Source: Massilia eurypsychrophila
GTDB lineage: Bacteria; Pseudomonadota; Gammaproteobacteria; Burkholderiales; Burkholderiaceae_D
NCBI RefSeq assembly: GCF_002760655.1
Contig: NZ_PDOC01000002.1
Span: 248,001 to 312,000 of the forward strand
Length of the DNA: 64,000 nt
Reading direction: 5' to 3'
How positions within the stretch are numbered: position 1 is the first letter of the stretch; each line of letters begins with the position of its first letter. The notes beneath the pieces were generated by a model. That model had not been told where the DNA came from and searched no databases. It was given only the letters and a program-made list of their open reading frames with translations. The position numbers and the translations under genes were made by a program. Shown piece after piece: positions 26,073-36,602 of this stretch.

Positions 26073-27560
26073 CTTTCTGCGCCCGGCCAGCAGCCACTCG
26101 AGCGCCTCGAATGCGCCCTGGGTCAGCAGCGCCAGCACCGCCGCCGGAATCGCGCCGGCCAGCAGCATGTCGTTGTCGTTGAGCGCCAGCCCGATCGTGA
26201 TCCGTTCGCCGTAGCCGCCGGCGCCGATGAAGGCGGCGATGGTGGCGGTGCCCACGCTCATGACCGCCGCCGTTTTCACGCCCGCCAGCATCACCGGCAG
26301 CGCCAGCGGCAGGTCGACATGCAGCAGGCGGTCGCGCCGCCCCAGGCCCAGCGCCAGCGCCGCCATGCGCAGGCCGTGCGGCACCTGCAGGATGCCGGTG
26401 CAGGTGTTGCGCACGATCGGCAGCAGCGCATAGACGAACAGCGCTACCAGCGCCGGCACCGTGCCGATGGTGCCGAGCAGCGGGATCAGCATCGCCAGCA
26501 GCGCCAGCGAGGGAACCGTCTGCAGCACGCCGGTCAGCGCCAGCACGGCGTGGCGCAGGCGCGGCACGTAGGCAGCGAGCACGCCGAGCGGAATGCCGGC
26601 CAGGCAGGCCAGCGCCACCGACAGCAGCACCAGCGTCACGTGTTCGCGCGTGAGCTTCCACAGGCTGCGGTCGAACAACTTGGCCATCAGGGCACTGCGC
26701 TCGCCTGGCGTGCCGGCCTTGGCGCCGCCGGCAAGCCAGTCGGCGGCGACCACCGCGAAGCTTTTCCCTTGCAGTTCGACCGCGCCGTTCATGGCGATCA
26801 TCGCCTCGGGCGTGATGCGCCCTTCGAGTTGTTCGATGGCGCGCCAGGCTGCCGGGAAGCGCGCCGGCGCATCGAGCCGGTACAGCAGCACGGCGTCGTA
26901 GCGCGGGAAGTAGCCCAGGTCGTCGGTGAGCAGGCGCAGGCCGAACTGGCCAATCTTGGCGTCGGTCGAGTAGATGTCGATCAGGTCGACCTGGCGCTGC
27001 GCCAGCGCCTCGTAGGCGATGCCGTGATCGAGTCCGCGCGGCTGCTGCGGCAGGCCGTAACGCTGCGCCAGGCCCGGCCAGCCGTCGGCGCGGCCGAGGA
27101 ATTCGTGCGACAGCCCGAGCTTGAATTCCGGATGGGCCGCCAGTTCGGACAGCTTGCTGACGCCGCGGTTGTCGCCGCGCATCGCCAGCGCATAGGTATT
27201 GTTAAAGCCGAGCGGCACGGCCACGCCGAGGCCGATGCGCGCCAGCGCCGTGCGCATCTCGGCCAGCGTGGTCGGCCTGGCGTTCTTGAGGATCTCGAGG
27301 TCGATGGTGCCGAGGTATTCGGGATAGACGTCGATGCTGCCGGCCTGCAGCGCGGCGAGCACGATGGCGGTGTTGCCGAGGCCCTGGCGGTGTTCGGCCT
27401 TGGCGTGCTTCGCTGCGATCTGGGTCAGCACCTCGCCGAGAATATACGATTCGGTGAAGCGTTTCGAGCCGACGCGCAGTACAGCGTCGGCGGCCATCGA
27501 GGTAGAAGCAAAAATGAATACTGCGAACCAGAGAATGGCCGCGACAAGTCTGGTGCGCAC
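26067..27560 (-). CDS. Fused substrate-binding protein/permease of an osmoprotectant-type ABC importer
   Basis: A 497-residue protein. The signal peptide (residues 1-23) leads into an OpuAC/ProX-like binding domain (VGSKRFTESYILGEVLTQIA, then LGNTAIVLAALQAGSIDVYP), to about residue 290. The permease domain follows from about 305, with five to six spans and the EAA-like part LPLALPVMLAGVKTAAVMSV. The usual order in fused family members is permease first; here the binding domain leads. No ATPase gene is nearby. It starts at a GTG with GGAG upstream, 17 bases after hutI, so it is the last gene of the hut operon. It is probably an uptake system for histidine, urocanate or a related betaine; the substrate is inferred from context only. 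Confidence 0.88.
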   Translation of the reverse strand: MRTRLVAAILWFAVFIFASTSMAADAVLRVGSKRFTESYILGEVLTQIAAKHAKAEHRQGLGNTAIVLAALQAGSIDVYPEYLGTIDLEILKNARPTTLAEMRTALARIGLGVAVPLGFNNTYALAMRGDNRGVSKLSELAAHPEFKLGLSHEFLGRADGWPGLAQRYGLPQQPRGLDHGIAYEALAQRQVDLIDIYSTDAKIGQFGLRLLTDDLGYFPRYDAVLLYRLDAPARFPAAWRAIEQLEGRITPEAMIAMNGAVELQGKSFAVVAADWLAGGAKAGTPGERSALMAKLFDRSLWKLTREHVTLVLLSVALACLAGIPLGVLAAYVPRLRHAVLALTGVLQTVPSLALLAMLIPLLGTIGTVPALVALFVYALLPIVRNTCTGILQVPHGLRMAALALGLGRRDRLLHVDLPLALPVMLAGVKTAAVMSVGTATIAAFIGAGGYGERITIGLALNDNDMLLAGAIPAAVLALLTQGAFEALEWLLAGRRKL

Positions 27561-27577
27561 GCACTCTCCAGGAAGAA

Positions 27578-28804
27578 TCAGTCGCGCCAGCTTACCACCG
27601 GCGCGCGCAGCACGCCTGCATTGACCACCCCGCGGCAGGGATTGAGGCCCATTGCGTACGACAGGTCGGCGGGCCGGGCGATGTCCCACAGCGCGAAATC
27701 GGCGCGCTTGCCCACTTCGATGGTGCCGATGTCGACCTGGCGTCCCAGCGCGCGCGCCGCGTTGACGGTGCAGCCGGCCAGCACCTCCTGCGGCGTCAGG
27801 CGCCACAAGGTGCAGGCCATGTTCATCGCCAGCAGGATCGACGTCAGTGGCGACGTGCCGGGATTGCAGTCGGTCGCCACAGCCATCGCCACGCCGGCCT
27901 CGCGCAGCAGCGCCACCGGCGGCGGCGTGGTGTCGCGCAAGAAGTAGTAGGCGCCAGGCAGCAGCACAGCGACCGTGCCGGCGGCGGCCATGGCGGCGAC
28001 GCCCTCCGCGCCCAGGTGCTCCAGGTGGTCGGCCGACAGGCCGTTGTAGCGCGCCACCAGCTCGGCGCCGCGCTGGTCGGACAGCTGTTCGGCGTGCAGC
28101 TTGACCGGCAGCGCGAGCTGGCGCGCGGCGTCGAACACGCGTTCGGTCTGCGCATTGGTAAAGCCGATCCGCTCGCAGAATGCGTCGACCGCGTCGACCA
28201 GGCCTTCGGCCGCCAGCTGCGGCAACATCGCGCAGACGGCGCCGATGTAGTCGTCGGGCCGGCCGCTAAACTCCGGCGGCAGCGCATGGGCGCCGAGGAA
28301 GGTGGTGGCAACACTGACCGGCAGCTCGCTTGCAACCCGGCGCGCCACGCGCAGCATCCTGGCCTCCGATTCCAGGTCGAGGCCATAGCCGGACTTGATC
28401 TCGATGGTGGTGACGCCCTCGGCCAGCAGGCTGGCCACGCGCGGCACGCTTTGGCGCAGCAGTTCGTCTTCGGTGGCGGCGCGGGTGGCGCGCACGGTCG
28501 ACATGATGCCGCCGCCGGCGCGGGCGATGTCCTCGTAGCTGGCGCCGTTCAGGCGCGCTTCGAATTCGTCGCTGCGGTTGCCGGCGTGGACGATGTGCGT
28601 GTGGCAGTCGATCAGGCCGGGCGTAAGCCAGCAGCCGCCGCCGTCGACCAGCCGGGCGCCGTCCACCGGCGCATCCGCGCGCGGCCCGACCCAGGCGATG
28701 CGGCCGTCGTGTACCCGTACCGCGCCGTCGCGCTGCTCTCCGTAACCGTCGGCCATCGTCGCCAGGTGCAGGTTGATGAAGACGGTGTCGCCAGGCTCCA
28801 TCAT
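27578..28804 (-). CDS. hutI: Imidazolonepropionase
   Basis: A 408-residue amidohydrolase that opens the ring of 4-imidazolone-5-propionate to N-formimidoyl-glutamate, the third step of histidine breakdown. Signatures are [20 protein letters not shown] (metal HxH), [45 protein letters not shown] and [20 protein letters not shown]. Its ATG overlaps the hutD stop by four bases. The metal and substrate residues of the family are present. Confidence 0.97.
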   Translation of the reverse strand: MMEPGDTVFINLHLATMADGYGEQRDGAVRVHDGRIAWVGPRADAPVDGARLVDGGGCWLTPGLIDCHTHIVHAGNRSDEFEARLNGASYEDIARAGGGIMSTVRATRAATEDELLRQSVPRVASLLAEGVTTIEIKSGYGLDLESEARMLRVARRVASELPVSVATTFLGAHALPPEFSGRPDDYIGAVCAMLPQLAAEGLVDAVDAFCERIGFTNAQTERVFDAARQLALPVKLHAEQLSDQRGAELVARYNGLSADHLEHLGAEGVAAMAAAGTVAVLLPGAYYFLRDTTPPPVALLREAGVAMAVATDCNPGTSPLTSILLAMNMACTLWRLTPQEVLAGCTVNAARALGRQVDIGTIEVGKRADFALWDIARPADLSYAMGLNPCRGVVNAGVLRAPVVSWRD

Positions 28805-29391
28805 GGAGTCTCGGCGCCGAGGAAGATGTCGACAATGAATACCGTCGCTTCGCTGGACTCCAGCGTCCAGAGGGTGTCGGTGTCGAACATGACGGCGTCG
28901 AAACGCACCATGCCGATGCGCTCGTCGTCGCTGCTGATCGACAGGCTCTCGCCTTCAGCCAGGAACAGCAGCGAGCGGTCGCCGCGCGGCGCGAACACCG
29001 AACTGCCCGTCAGGCGCCGGATGCCGAACTTGTGATGGCAGACCGTGCGCCGCGTCATGACGTTGAAGTCGATGGTGGGCGCGCCGGCGAGCGTGGCCTG
29101 GATCACCGATTCGCCGGCGAACTCGATGATGACGTCGTCCTCGCCGAGCACGAAGCGCCCGCTGTTGTCGACATCGAGCACCATGCCGGGACCTTCCACC
29201 AGCACCAACGTGCGGTCGACCCCGGGAAACAGCGAGAACGGTCCGTTCTGCGAAATCGTCGCCAGGCTGACGCGCCAGTCGAAGTCGGACAACAGCGCGC
29301 CGGGCGGCTCGATGGCGATCTCGGTGGTGCTGCCGCCGCCGTTTTTCCACGGCACCGGCGCCAGGCTGGCGAACGCAATCAGCATGGTCAT
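28801..29391 (-). CDS. hutD: HutD-family protein
   Basis: A 196-residue cupin-fold HutD protein (PF05962). Signatures are [20 protein letters not shown] at the N terminus, [29 protein letters not shown], and [14 protein letters not shown]. HutD proteins are thought to limit hut expression or protect against high urocanate or formimidoyl-glutamate; the mechanism is not settled. Its ATG overlaps the hutF TGA (ATGA), and its own stop overlaps hutI, so translation is coupled on both sides. Confidence 0.95.
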   Translation of the reverse strand: MTMLIAFASLAPVPWKNGGGSTTEIAIEPPGALLSDFDWRVSLATISQNGPFSLFPGVDRTLVLVEGPGMVLDVDNSGRFVLGEDDVIIEFAGESVIQATLAGAPTIDFNVMTRRTVCHHKFGIRRLTGSSVFAPRGDRSLLFLAEGESLSISSDDERIGMVRFDAVMFDTDTLWTLESSEATVFIVDIFLGAETP

Positions 29392-30758
29392 GAGCGAACC
29401 TCCCGCAGTTGAGCGATAGCCTGTTTGTAGCGGCCGGCGATGGCGTCCTGATCGGCGTGGCGCCCTGCTTGCACCACCCAGCGCCCGCCCGCCAGCACGT
29501 CGCGCACCAGGTTGTCGTTGCCGGCAAAAACGAAGATGCCGAGCACGTCGTCGGACGAGGCGCCGGCCAGGTTGGGATGTTCGCTGTCGAGCACCAGCAG
29601 GTCGGCGCGCATGCCGGCCGCCAGCGCGCCGACCTTGCGCCCGCTCGCCTGCGCCCCGCCCTGCAAGGCGCCCTGCCACAAAAATTCGCCGACCTTGCGC
29701 TGCGCCGGCGACACCGCGACGTTGCGGCGCTGGTGCTGCAGGCGCTGGCCGTATTCGAGCCAGCGCAGTTCTTCGACCGGGCTTTGCGAGACGTGGCTGT
29801 CGCTGCCGATGCCGAAGCGCCCGCCGGCAGCGCTGAACTGCGCCAGCGGGAACAGGCCGTCGCCCAGGTTCGCCTCGGTGGTCGGGCACAGGCCGGCGAC
29901 CGCGCCGCTGGCGGCGATGCGCTCGACTTCATCGGCGTCGATGTGGGTCGCGTGCACCAGGCACCAGCGCGCATCGAGCGCGACGTGCTCGGACAAGTAG
30001 CGCAGCGGGCGCATGCCGGTGGCAGCTTGGCACTGCAGCACCTCGCCCTGCTGCTCGGCGATGTGGATGTGCAGCGGGCGGCCAGCCGGCATAGCCCGCG
30101 CCAGCTGCTGTATCTGCGTGATGGACGCGGCGCGCAGCGAATGCGGCGCCGCGCCAACCTCGAGCTGGCCGCCGCGCATCGGTTCGAGCGCCTCGACCAT
30201 CTGCAGCACCTGCTCCGGGTAGGTGCGAAAGCGCTGCTGGTCGGCGCCGAGCGGCAGCTCGCCAAAGCCGGCGTAGCTGTACAGGACCGGCAGCATGGTC
30301 AGGCCGATACCGGCGGCGCGCGAAGCGGCGACCACCCGCTCGGCCGTTTCGGCCGGCCGCGGGTACAGCGCGCCGCCGGGCGCGCGCTGCACGTAATGGA
30401 ATTCGCACACCGCCGTGTAGCCGTGGCGCAGGCACTCGACGAACAGCTGGGCGGCGATGGCTTCGATCTGCTCGGGCGTGATTTGGCGCGCGAAGCGGTA
30501 CATCAGCTCGCGCCAGGTCCAGAAGCTGTCCGGATTGTCGCCGGCCGTTTCGGTCAGGCCGGCCAGCGCGCGCTGGAATGCGTGCGAATGCAGGTTCACC
30601 ATGCCGGGCACCACCAGCTGCGCAATCTCGATCCCTCCGACTGGAATCGCACCGGGAGTGACCGCCACCAGCGTGCCGCCGGCGTCCCACTCGATCAGCA
30701 CGTCCGCCGCCCAGCCATGCGGCAGCAAGGCGTGGCGGGCGAACAGCCGCGCGTTCAC
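29388..30758 (-). CDS. hutF: Formimidoylglutamate deiminase
   Basis: A 456-residue amidohydrolase that deiminates N-formimidoyl-L-glutamate to N-formyl-L-glutamate. It is the marker of the five-step histidine route. Signatures are VPGMVNLHSHAFQRALAGLT (metal HxH), FWTWRELMYRFARQITPEQI, CEFHYVQ, LHIHIAEQQGEV and GIGSDSHVSQSPVEELRWLE. The start is placed at GTG 30758, which overlaps the hutG stop as GTGA, in line with the 4-base overlaps throughout this operon; a TTG four codons upstream is the alternative. Confidence 0.96.
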   Translation of the reverse strand: MNARLFARHALLPHGWAADVLIEWDAGGTLVAVTPGAIPVGGIEIAQLVVPGMVNLHSHAFQRALAGLTETAGDNPDSFWTWRELMYRFARQITPEQIEAIAAQLFVECLRHGYTAVCEFHYVQRAPGGALYPRPAETAERVVAASRAAGIGLTMLPVLYSYAGFGELPLGADQQRFRTYPEQVLQMVEALEPMRGGQLEVGAAPHSLRAASITQIQQLARAMPAGRPLHIHIAEQQGEVLQCQAATGMRPLRYLSEHVALDARWCLVHATHIDADEVERIAASGAVAGLCPTTEANLGDGLFPLAQFSAAGGRFGIGSDSHVSQSPVEELRWLEYGQRLQHQRRNVAVSPAQRKVGEFLWQGALQGGAQASGRKVGALAAGMRADLLVLDSEHPNLAGASSDDVLGIFVFAGNDNLVRDVLAGGRWVVQAGRHADQDAIAGRYKQAIAQLREVRS

Positions 30759-31543
30759 TGGCGTGCCCAATCGGCGGCGGCGGCCACCATCTGGCGCAGC
30801 GCCGGCTGGATCCGGCGCGCCACGTCAGGCCGGTAGGCAAACGGCGCGCTTTCGTCCATGTACAGGCACTGGCACATTTCGAGCTGGATCGCATGCACGT
30901 TGGCGGCGGGCCGGCCGTACTGGCGGGTGATGTAGCCACCCTTGAAGCGGCCGTTGACGGCGATGCTGAACTGACTCGCTTCGCGCGCCGTGGCCACCAC
31001 GGCGTCGGCCAGCGCCTGGTCGCACGAGGCGCCGTCGGCGGTGCCGAAGTTCAGGTCGGGCAGGCGGCCGTCGAAAAAGCGCGGCACCATCGAGGCAATC
31101 GAATGGGCATCCCACAGCACCACCTTGCCGTGCAGCGCCAGAAGGCGATCGAGCTCGGCGCGCAGCTGCTGGTGGTACGGGCGCCAGTAGCGCTCCAGCC
31201 GCTGCCGCACGTCCGCTTCGGTCGGCTCCTGGCCGGCGCGGTACAAGCGCTCGCGGCCGAAGGTGTCGACCGGGCAAAGGCCGGTGGTGTCCATGCCGGG
31301 ATACAGGTTGGTGTCCTCCGGCGGGCGGTTCAGGTCGATGACGTAGCGCGACCAGCGCGCGGCAATGGTCGAGGCGCCCATCTCGCCGAGGAAATCGTAC
31401 AGCTGCGGCAGGTGCCAGTCGGTGTCGGCCTTGGAAAGCGCGCACGGCGCCATGCGCGCGGCGATGTCGTCCGGGATGTCGGCGCCGGCATGCGGCATCG
31501 ACACCAGGATCGGGATACTGCCGGCGTTGAACTCGAAATCCAT
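30755..31543 (-). CDS. hutG: N-formylglutamate deformylase
   Basis: A 262-residue enzyme that hydrolyses N-formyl-L-glutamate to glutamate and formate, the last step of the HutF route. Signatures are PILVSMPHAGADIPDD, DTDWHLPQLYDFLGEMGAS, SRYVIDLNRPPEDTNLYPG, VVLWDAHSIASMVPRFFDG and IQLEMCQCLYMDE. The ATG at 31543 is preferred because AGGAG lies just upstream; a GTG two codons earlier overlaps that site. It follows hutH after 18 bases. Confidence 0.96.
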   Translation of the reverse strand: MDFEFNAGSIPILVSMPHAGADIPDDIAARMAPCALSKADTDWHLPQLYDFLGEMGASTIAARWSRYVIDLNRPPEDTNLYPGMDTTGLCPVDTFGRERLYRAGQEPTEADVRQRLERYWRPYHQQLRAELDRLLALHGKVVLWDAHSIASMVPRFFDGRLPDLNFGTADGASCDQALADAVVATAREASQFSIAVNGRFKGGYITRQYGRPAANVHAIQLEMCQCLYMDESAPFAYRPDVARRIQPALRQMVAAAADWARQ

Positions 31544-31561
31544 CGTCACTCCTGGCTTTAC

Positions 31562-33106
31562 TTATTGGTACAGCGCGGCGAATACTTCCTTGCACGAGGC
31601 GCTCAGCGTTCCGTCAATGACCATCTGCTTGGCCGCCTCGATGTCGGGCGCAAAAAAGCGGTCGGCATCAAAAAACGGCACCTGGCGCCTGAGCTGCTCG
31701 TGCACGTGCTCGAGGTGGGCGGAGCTCGTCAGCGGCCGGTGGAAGTCGATGCCCTGCGCGGCCGCCAGCAGCTCGATGCCGACGATGACAGCTGTATTGT
31801 GCGCCATATCGTCGAGCCGGCGCGCCGCGAAGGTGGCCATGCTGACATGGTCTTCCTGGTTGGCCGACGTCGGCAGGCTGTCGACGCTGGCCGGATGGGC
31901 CAGCGACTTGTTCTCGGACGCCAGCGCGGCGGCGGTGACGTGGGCGATCATGAAGCCGGAATTGACGCCGGGATCCTTGACGAGGAATGGCGGCAGGCCG
32001 GACAAGGTGGCGTCGATCAGCAGCGCGATGCGGCGCTCGGCCAGCGCGCCGATTTCGGCGATCGCCAGCGCCAGCGTGTCGGCGGCGAAGGCGACCGGCT
32101 CGGCGTGGAAATTCCCGCCCGAGATGATCGTGCCATCGAATATCAGCGGATTGTCGGTCACCGCGTTGGCTTCGATGAGCAAGGTGCGGGCGGCGTTGAT
32201 GATGATGTCCATGACTGCTCCCATGACCTGCGGCTGGCAGCGCAGGCTGTACGGATCCTGTACCCGCTCGTCGCCGACCAGGTGCGAGGCGCGAATGGCG
32301 CTGCCGGCCATCAGCTCGCGGTAGATGGCGGCGGTGGCGATCTGGCCAGGCTGGCCGCGCACCGCGTGCACGCGCGCGTCGAACGGCGCGTCGCTGCCCT
32401 TGGCGGCATCCAACGACAGCGAGCCGGCGACGATGGCCGCCTCCAGCAGCCGCTCGGCCATGAACAGGCCGTGCAGCGCCAGCGCGGTCGACACCTGGGT
32501 GCCGTTGATCAGCGCCAGCCCTTCCTTGGCGGCCAGCACCACCGGGGCGATGCCGGCTGCGGCCAGCGCCGCGGTGGCATCAAGGAGCTCGCCGTTGACG
32601 CGCACCTGGCCGACGCCGAGCATCGCCAAGGTCATGTGCGCCAGCGGCGCCAGGTCGCCCGAGGCGCCGACCGACCCCTTGGCCGGAATGGCCGGCATGA
32701 TGCCGGCGTTGTACAGCGCGACAAGGGTTTCGACGATGACCGGGCGCACGCCCGAATAGCCGCGCGCCAGACTGCCGATCTTCATCAGCATCACCAGCCG
32801 CACCACGGCGTCGGACAGCAGCGCGCCGGTGCCGACCGAATGCGACAAAATGAGGTTGCGCTGCAGCTGCTCGAGCTGCTGGTCGGGGATGCGCTGCTTG
32901 GCCAGGATGCCGAAGCCGGTGTTGATGCCATAGGCGGCGTCGCCCTTGGCGACGATGGCGCGCACCGCGGCGGCCGACGCTTCGATGGCCGGCCAAGCGC
33001 GGTCGGCCAGCATCACCGGCGCGGTCGACGTCCACACCGCGCGCAGGTCGGCCAGGGTCATGGCGCCGGGGGTCAGGGTCCAGCTGCTGGTTGAATTAGT
33101 CATCAT
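31562..33106 (-). CDS. hutH: Histidine ammonia-lyase
   Basis: A 514-residue enzyme that releases ammonia from L-histidine to give urocanate, the committed step. The MIO prosthetic group forms from A148-S149-G150 within [13 protein letters not shown]. The catalytic tyrosine is in [10 protein letters not shown] (Y59), and the segments [13 protein letters not shown] and [15 protein letters not shown] are conserved in the family. The ATG overlaps the hutU stop by one base (TAATG), so the two are coupled. The length is typical. Confidence 0.97.
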   Translation of the reverse strand: MMTNSTSSWTLTPGAMTLADLRAVWTSTAPVMLADRAWPAIEASAAAVRAIVAKGDAAYGINTGFGILAKQRIPDQQLEQLQRNLILSHSVGTGALLSDAVVRLVMLMKIGSLARGYSGVRPVIVETLVALYNAGIMPAIPAKGSVGASGDLAPLAHMTLAMLGVGQVRVNGELLDATAALAAAGIAPVVLAAKEGLALINGTQVSTALALHGLFMAERLLEAAIVAGSLSLDAAKGSDAPFDARVHAVRGQPGQIATAAIYRELMAGSAIRASHLVGDERVQDPYSLRCQPQVMGAVMDIIINAARTLLIEANAVTDNPLIFDGTIISGGNFHAEPVAFAADTLALAIAEIGALAERRIALLIDATLSGLPPFLVKDPGVNSGFMIAHVTAAALASENKSLAHPASVDSLPTSANQEDHVSMATFAARRLDDMAHNTAVIVGIELLAAAQGIDFHRPLTSSAHLEHVHEQLRRQVPFFDADRFFAPDIEAAKQMVIDGTLSASCKEVFAALYQ

Positions 33107-34815
33107 TATTTGATCATCGGGAGGTCAAGGTGGTTCCGTTCGGCGCAGGCAATTGCGGTCTCGTAGCCGGCGTCGGCGTGGCGCATTACGCCTGAGCCGC
33201 TGTCATTTACGAGCACCCGGGCCAGCCGTTTGGCGGCGGCCTCGCTGCCGTCGGCGACGATGACCATGCCGGCGTGCTGCGAATAGCCCATGCCGACGCC
33301 GCCGCCGTGGTGCAGCGAAACCCAGGTGGCGCCGCCGGCTGTGTTGAGCAAGGCGTTGAGCAGCGGCCAGTCCGACACCGCGTCGGTACCGTCGCGCATG
33401 CTCTCGGTTTCACGGTTCGGGCTGGCGACCGAGCCAGTGTCGAGGTGGTCGCGCCCGATCACGATCGGCGCCTTCAGTTCGCCGGTGCGCACCATCTCGT
33501 TGAAGGCGAGGCCGGCGATGTGACGCTCGCCCAGGCCCAGCCAGCAGATTCGCGCCGGCAGGCCCTGGAAGGCGATCCGCTCGCGCGCCATGTCGAGCCA
33601 GTGGTGCACCTGTTTATGGTGCGGGAACAGCTCCTTGATCTTGGCGTCGGTCTTGTAGATGTCTTCCGGGTCGCCCGACAGCGCGACCCAACGGAACGGC
33701 CCGCGCCCTTCGCAAAACTGCGGCCTGATATACGCCGGCACAAAGCCGGGGAAGGAGAAGGCGTCGGCCACGCCCTGGTCGAACGCGACCTGACGGATGT
33801 TGTTGCCGTAGTCGACGGCGCGCACGCCCATCGCGTGGAAGTCGAGGATCGCTTGCACATGGACGGCGCACGATTCGGATGCCGCCGCTTTCAGGCGCGC
33901 GTGCTGGGCCGGGTTCTTCTGCGCGGCCTTCCATTCGGCGACGCTCCAGCGGAGCGGCAGGTAGCCGTTGATCAGGTCATGCGCCGAGGTCTGGTCGGTG
34001 ACCAGGTCGGGGATGATGCCGCCGGCTTTGGCGCGTCGCACCAGTTCGGGCAGCACCTCGGCGGCGTTGCCGAGCAGGCCAATCGATACCGCTTCGCGCG
34101 CGGCGGTGTGCTGCTGGATCAGCGCAATGGCGTCGTCGATGCTGGCGGCCTGCTTGTCGAGGTAGCCGGTGCGCAGGCGGAAGTCGATGCTGCTCTGCTG
34201 GCACTCGATGTTGAGCGAGACGGCGCCGGCGAAGCTGGCCGCCAGCGGCTGCGCGCCGCCCATGCCGCCAAGGCCGGCGGTGAGGATCCAGCGCCCGCCC
34301 CAGTCGCCGCCGAAGTGCTGGCGGCCCGCTTCGGCGAACGTTTCATACGTGCCCTGGACGATGCCCTGGGTGCCGATGTAGATCCAGCTGCCGGCCGTCA
34401 TCTGGCCGTACATGAACAGGCCCTTGCGGTCGAGTTCATTGAAGTGCTCCCAGGTGGACCACTTCGGCACCAGGTTCGAATTGGCGATCAACACGCGCGG
34501 CGCGTCGGTGTGGGTCTGGAAGACACCCACCGGTTTGCCGGACTGGATCAGCAAGGTCTGGTCGTCTTCGAGCGTGCGCAGGGACGCCAGGATCTGGTCG
34601 AAGCAGGCCCAGTTGCGCGCCGCGCGGCCGATGCCGCCATACACCACCAGGTGCTGCGGGTTCTCCGCCACTTCGGGGTCGAGGTTATTTTGCAGCATGC
34701 GGTAGGCAGCTTCGGTCAGCCAGCTCTTGCAGGCCAGCTCGGTGCCGCGCGGGGCGCGGACGACGCGGCTCGAATCGAAGCGCGGGTCGGCGTCGTGACT
34801 TGGATCGGTGCTCAT
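33106..34815 (-). CDS. hutU: Urocanate hydratase
   Basis: A 569-residue NAD+-dependent enzyme that hydrates urocanate to imidazolonepropionate. Signatures are [96 protein letters not shown] and [20 protein letters not shown]. It is the first gene of the hut operon. AGGAG precedes the ATG, and a TTGACG promoter with a HutC-like operator lies 31-59 bases upstream. Confidence 0.97.
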   Translation of the reverse strand: MSTDPSHDADPRFDSSRVVRAPRGTELACKSWLTEAAYRMLQNNLDPEVAENPQHLVVYGGIGRAARNWACFDQILASLRTLEDDQTLLIQSGKPVGVFQTHTDAPRVLIANSNLVPKWSTWEHFNELDRKGLFMYGQMTAGSWIYIGTQGIVQGTYETFAEAGRQHFGGDWGGRWILTAGLGGMGGAQPLAASFAGAVSLNIECQQSSIDFRLRTGYLDKQAASIDDAIALIQQHTAAREAVSIGLLGNAAEVLPELVRRAKAGGIIPDLVTDQTSAHDLINGYLPLRWSVAEWKAAQKNPAQHARLKAAASESCAVHVQAILDFHAMGVRAVDYGNNIRQVAFDQGVADAFSFPGFVPAYIRPQFCEGRGPFRWVALSGDPEDIYKTDAKIKELFPHHKQVHHWLDMARERIAFQGLPARICWLGLGERHIAGLAFNEMVRTGELKAPIVIGRDHLDTGSVASPNRETESMRDGTDAVSDWPLLNALLNTAGGATWVSLHHGGGVGMGYSQHAGMVIVADGSEAAAKRLARVLVNDSGSGVMRHADAGYETAIACAERNHLDLPMIK

Positions 34816-34845
34816 GGCAGCTCCTGGAATTGGGTAGGCGCTTAA

Positions 34846-34874
34846 AGTCTAGGTTGTCTATACAAGTTCGTCAA
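34846..34874 (-). promoter_or_regulatory. hutU promoter with HutC-like operator
   Basis: On the minus strand, a -35 box TTGACG (34869-34874) is followed by a 17-base spacer and a -10 box TAGACT (34846-34851). The spacer contains TGTATAGACA (34855-34864), one base away from the TGTA-N2-TACA pattern bound by HutC in pseudomonads. A repressor on this site would block polymerase. The same ten bases recur in the promoter of the amidohydrolase gene. Confidence 0.8.
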
Positions 34875-34902
34875 CACTTTTCGGCGGCCTGCCCCGCCCC
34901 AT

Positions 34903-36573
34903 TCACTTGCGCTGGTAAACCTTGCGGCCGGCGACCCAGGTTTCCAGCACGCCGGTCTTGTGAATGGCGCTGGCCGGCATGGTGAACAAGTCCTGGTCGA
35001 TGACGATGAAGTCGGCCCACTTGCCCGGCTCGAGCGAGCCGAGTGTGTCTTCCTGGTGGCCGGCGTAGGCGGCGTCGAGCGTGAAGCAGCGGAACGCCTC
35101 CTTCAGCGTCATCGCCTGGCCGGCATACCAGCCGGCGGCCGGCTTGCCTTGCGCATCCTGGCGCGTGACGGCGGCATGGATGCCGAAGAAGGGGTTGGGC
35201 GACTCGACCGGGAAGTCGGAGCCGCAGGCGATGCGCGAACCCTGCTTGAGGAAGGTGCGCCAGGCGTAGGCGCCCTTGATGCGCTCGGCGCCGACGCGCT
35301 GCTCGGCCATGTTCATGTCGGACGTGGCGTGGGTCGGCTGCATCGACGGGATGATGCCGATGCTCTTGAAGCGGGCGATGTCGCCGAGGGCGACGACCTG
35401 CGCGTGCTCGATGCGGTGGCGCTGGCCGGCGCTGGCGGTGCTGGTCACCAGCGCCTTGTAGCCGTCGAGGATCTGGCGGTTGCCGGCGTCGCCGATGGCA
35501 TGGACGTTGACCTGATAGCCCTTCTTCATCGCCTTTTCCATCGTCGCGCGCATCGCCGCGGCGCTACTGAACAGCAGGCCGCGCGAGGACGGCTCGTCGC
35601 TGTAGGGCGCGATCAGCGCCGCGCCGCGGCTGCCGAGGGCGCCGTCGGAATACAGCTTGACAGCGCGCAGCGCATACATGTCGCTGGCGTAGTTCTTCAG
35701 CGGTCCATTGGCGGCGAGGCGGTCGAAGTCCTGTTCGACGCCGCCGATCATGCCGTACACGCGCACGGTCAGCTTGCCGCTGTCGGCGTAGTCGCGGTAG
35801 AGGCGGTCGTTGCCCGAGTCGACACCGGCGTCGTGCACGCTGGTGATGCCGACGCGGGCGATTTCGGCCAGCGCGCGGTCGAGCACCACGCGGGCCTGCG
35901 CCTCGGTCTGGTCCGGCATGACCTTCTGCACCAGGGACTGGGCGGCGTCGATCAAGATGCCGGTGGCGTTGCCGGCAGCGTCGCGCATGATCTTGCCGCC
36001 GGCCGGATCGGGCGTGGTGCTGGTGATGCCGGCCAGCTGCAGGGCGCGGCTGTTGGCCCAGCCGGCGTGGCCGTCGACCCGCTCGAGCAAGATCGGGCGG
36101 TCCGCCACAGCGCCGTCGAGTTCCGCGGCGGTGGGGAAGCGGCCCAGCTTCCAGATCTCCTGGTTCCAGCCGCGCCCGCGCAGCCAGAGCTGCTTCGGAT
36201 TAGCGCCGGCGTAGGCGCTGACGGCCTTGAGCGCGTCGGCCAGCGTGGCCGTCGTCGACAGGTCGAGCTGGGTGAGCATCTCGCCGAGGCCGAACACGTG
36301 GCCGTGGGCGTCGATCAGCCCCGGCAGAACGGTGCGGCCCTGCATGTCGATGTGGCGCGCCTTCGGCGCCTTGGCCGCTACCGCGGCGGCGCTGCCGACG
36401 GCGATCACCTTGCCCTTGTCGTCGAACGCCAGCGAGGCGAATCGCACCAGCTCGTTCTTGCTGTTGAGGGTGTAGCCGTTGGCGCGATCGAGCACCGTAT
36501 CGGCGTGGGCGGCGCCCAGCGCCCCCATGGAAGCGAGGACAAACAGGGAACTGTGCAGCAGGGCCAGGCGCAT
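34903..36573 (-). CDS. Secreted amidohydrolase (YtcJ-like, Amidohydro_3)
   Basis: A 556-residue protein with a signal peptide (MRLALLHSSLFVLASMGALG to residue 24), so it should act in the periplasm. Domain features are TVLPGLIDAHGHVFGLGEML (metal HxH), WLRGRGWNQEIWKLGRFPTA, RVDGHAGWANSRALQLAGIT, VNVHAIGDAGNRQILDGYKA, RHRIEHAQVV and CGSDFPVESPNPFFGIHAAV. YtcJ-like enzymes hydrolyse N-acyl or formyl compounds. The gene lies directly upstream of hutU with the same operator in its promoter, so it may release histidine or imidazole compounds from conjugates before uptake; this is an inference. The start at 36573 has GGAGAG upstream. Confidence 0.9.
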   Translation of the reverse strand: MRLALLHSSLFVLASMGALGAAHADTVLDRANGYTLNSKNELVRFASLAFDDKGKVIAVGSAAAVAAKAPKARHIDMQGRTVLPGLIDAHGHVFGLGEMLTQLDLSTTATLADALKAVSAYAGANPKQLWLRGRGWNQEIWKLGRFPTAAELDGAVADRPILLERVDGHAGWANSRALQLAGITSTTPDPAGGKIMRDAAGNATGILIDAAQSLVQKVMPDQTEAQARVVLDRALAEIARVGITSVHDAGVDSGNDRLYRDYADSGKLTVRVYGMIGGVEQDFDRLAANGPLKNYASDMYALRAVKLYSDGALGSRGAALIAPYSDEPSSRGLLFSSAAAMRATMEKAMKKGYQVNVHAIGDAGNRQILDGYKALVTSTASAGQRHRIEHAQVVALGDIARFKSIGIIPSMQPTHATSDMNMAEQRVGAERIKGAYAWRTFLKQGSRIACGSDFPVESPNPFFGIHAAVTRQDAQGKPAAGWYAGQAMTLKEAFRCFTLDAAYAGHQEDTLGSLEPGKWADFIVIDQDLFTMPASAIHKTGVLETWVAGRKVYQRK

Positions 36574-36602
36574 GGATTTCTCTCCGTTGGGTTGAACTGG
36601 AG

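Noticed and set aside
30893-33094. A 733-codon plus-strand frame opposite hutG and hutH
   Set aside because: HutG and HutH motifs are complete on the minus strand; the plus frame has no recognisable domain.
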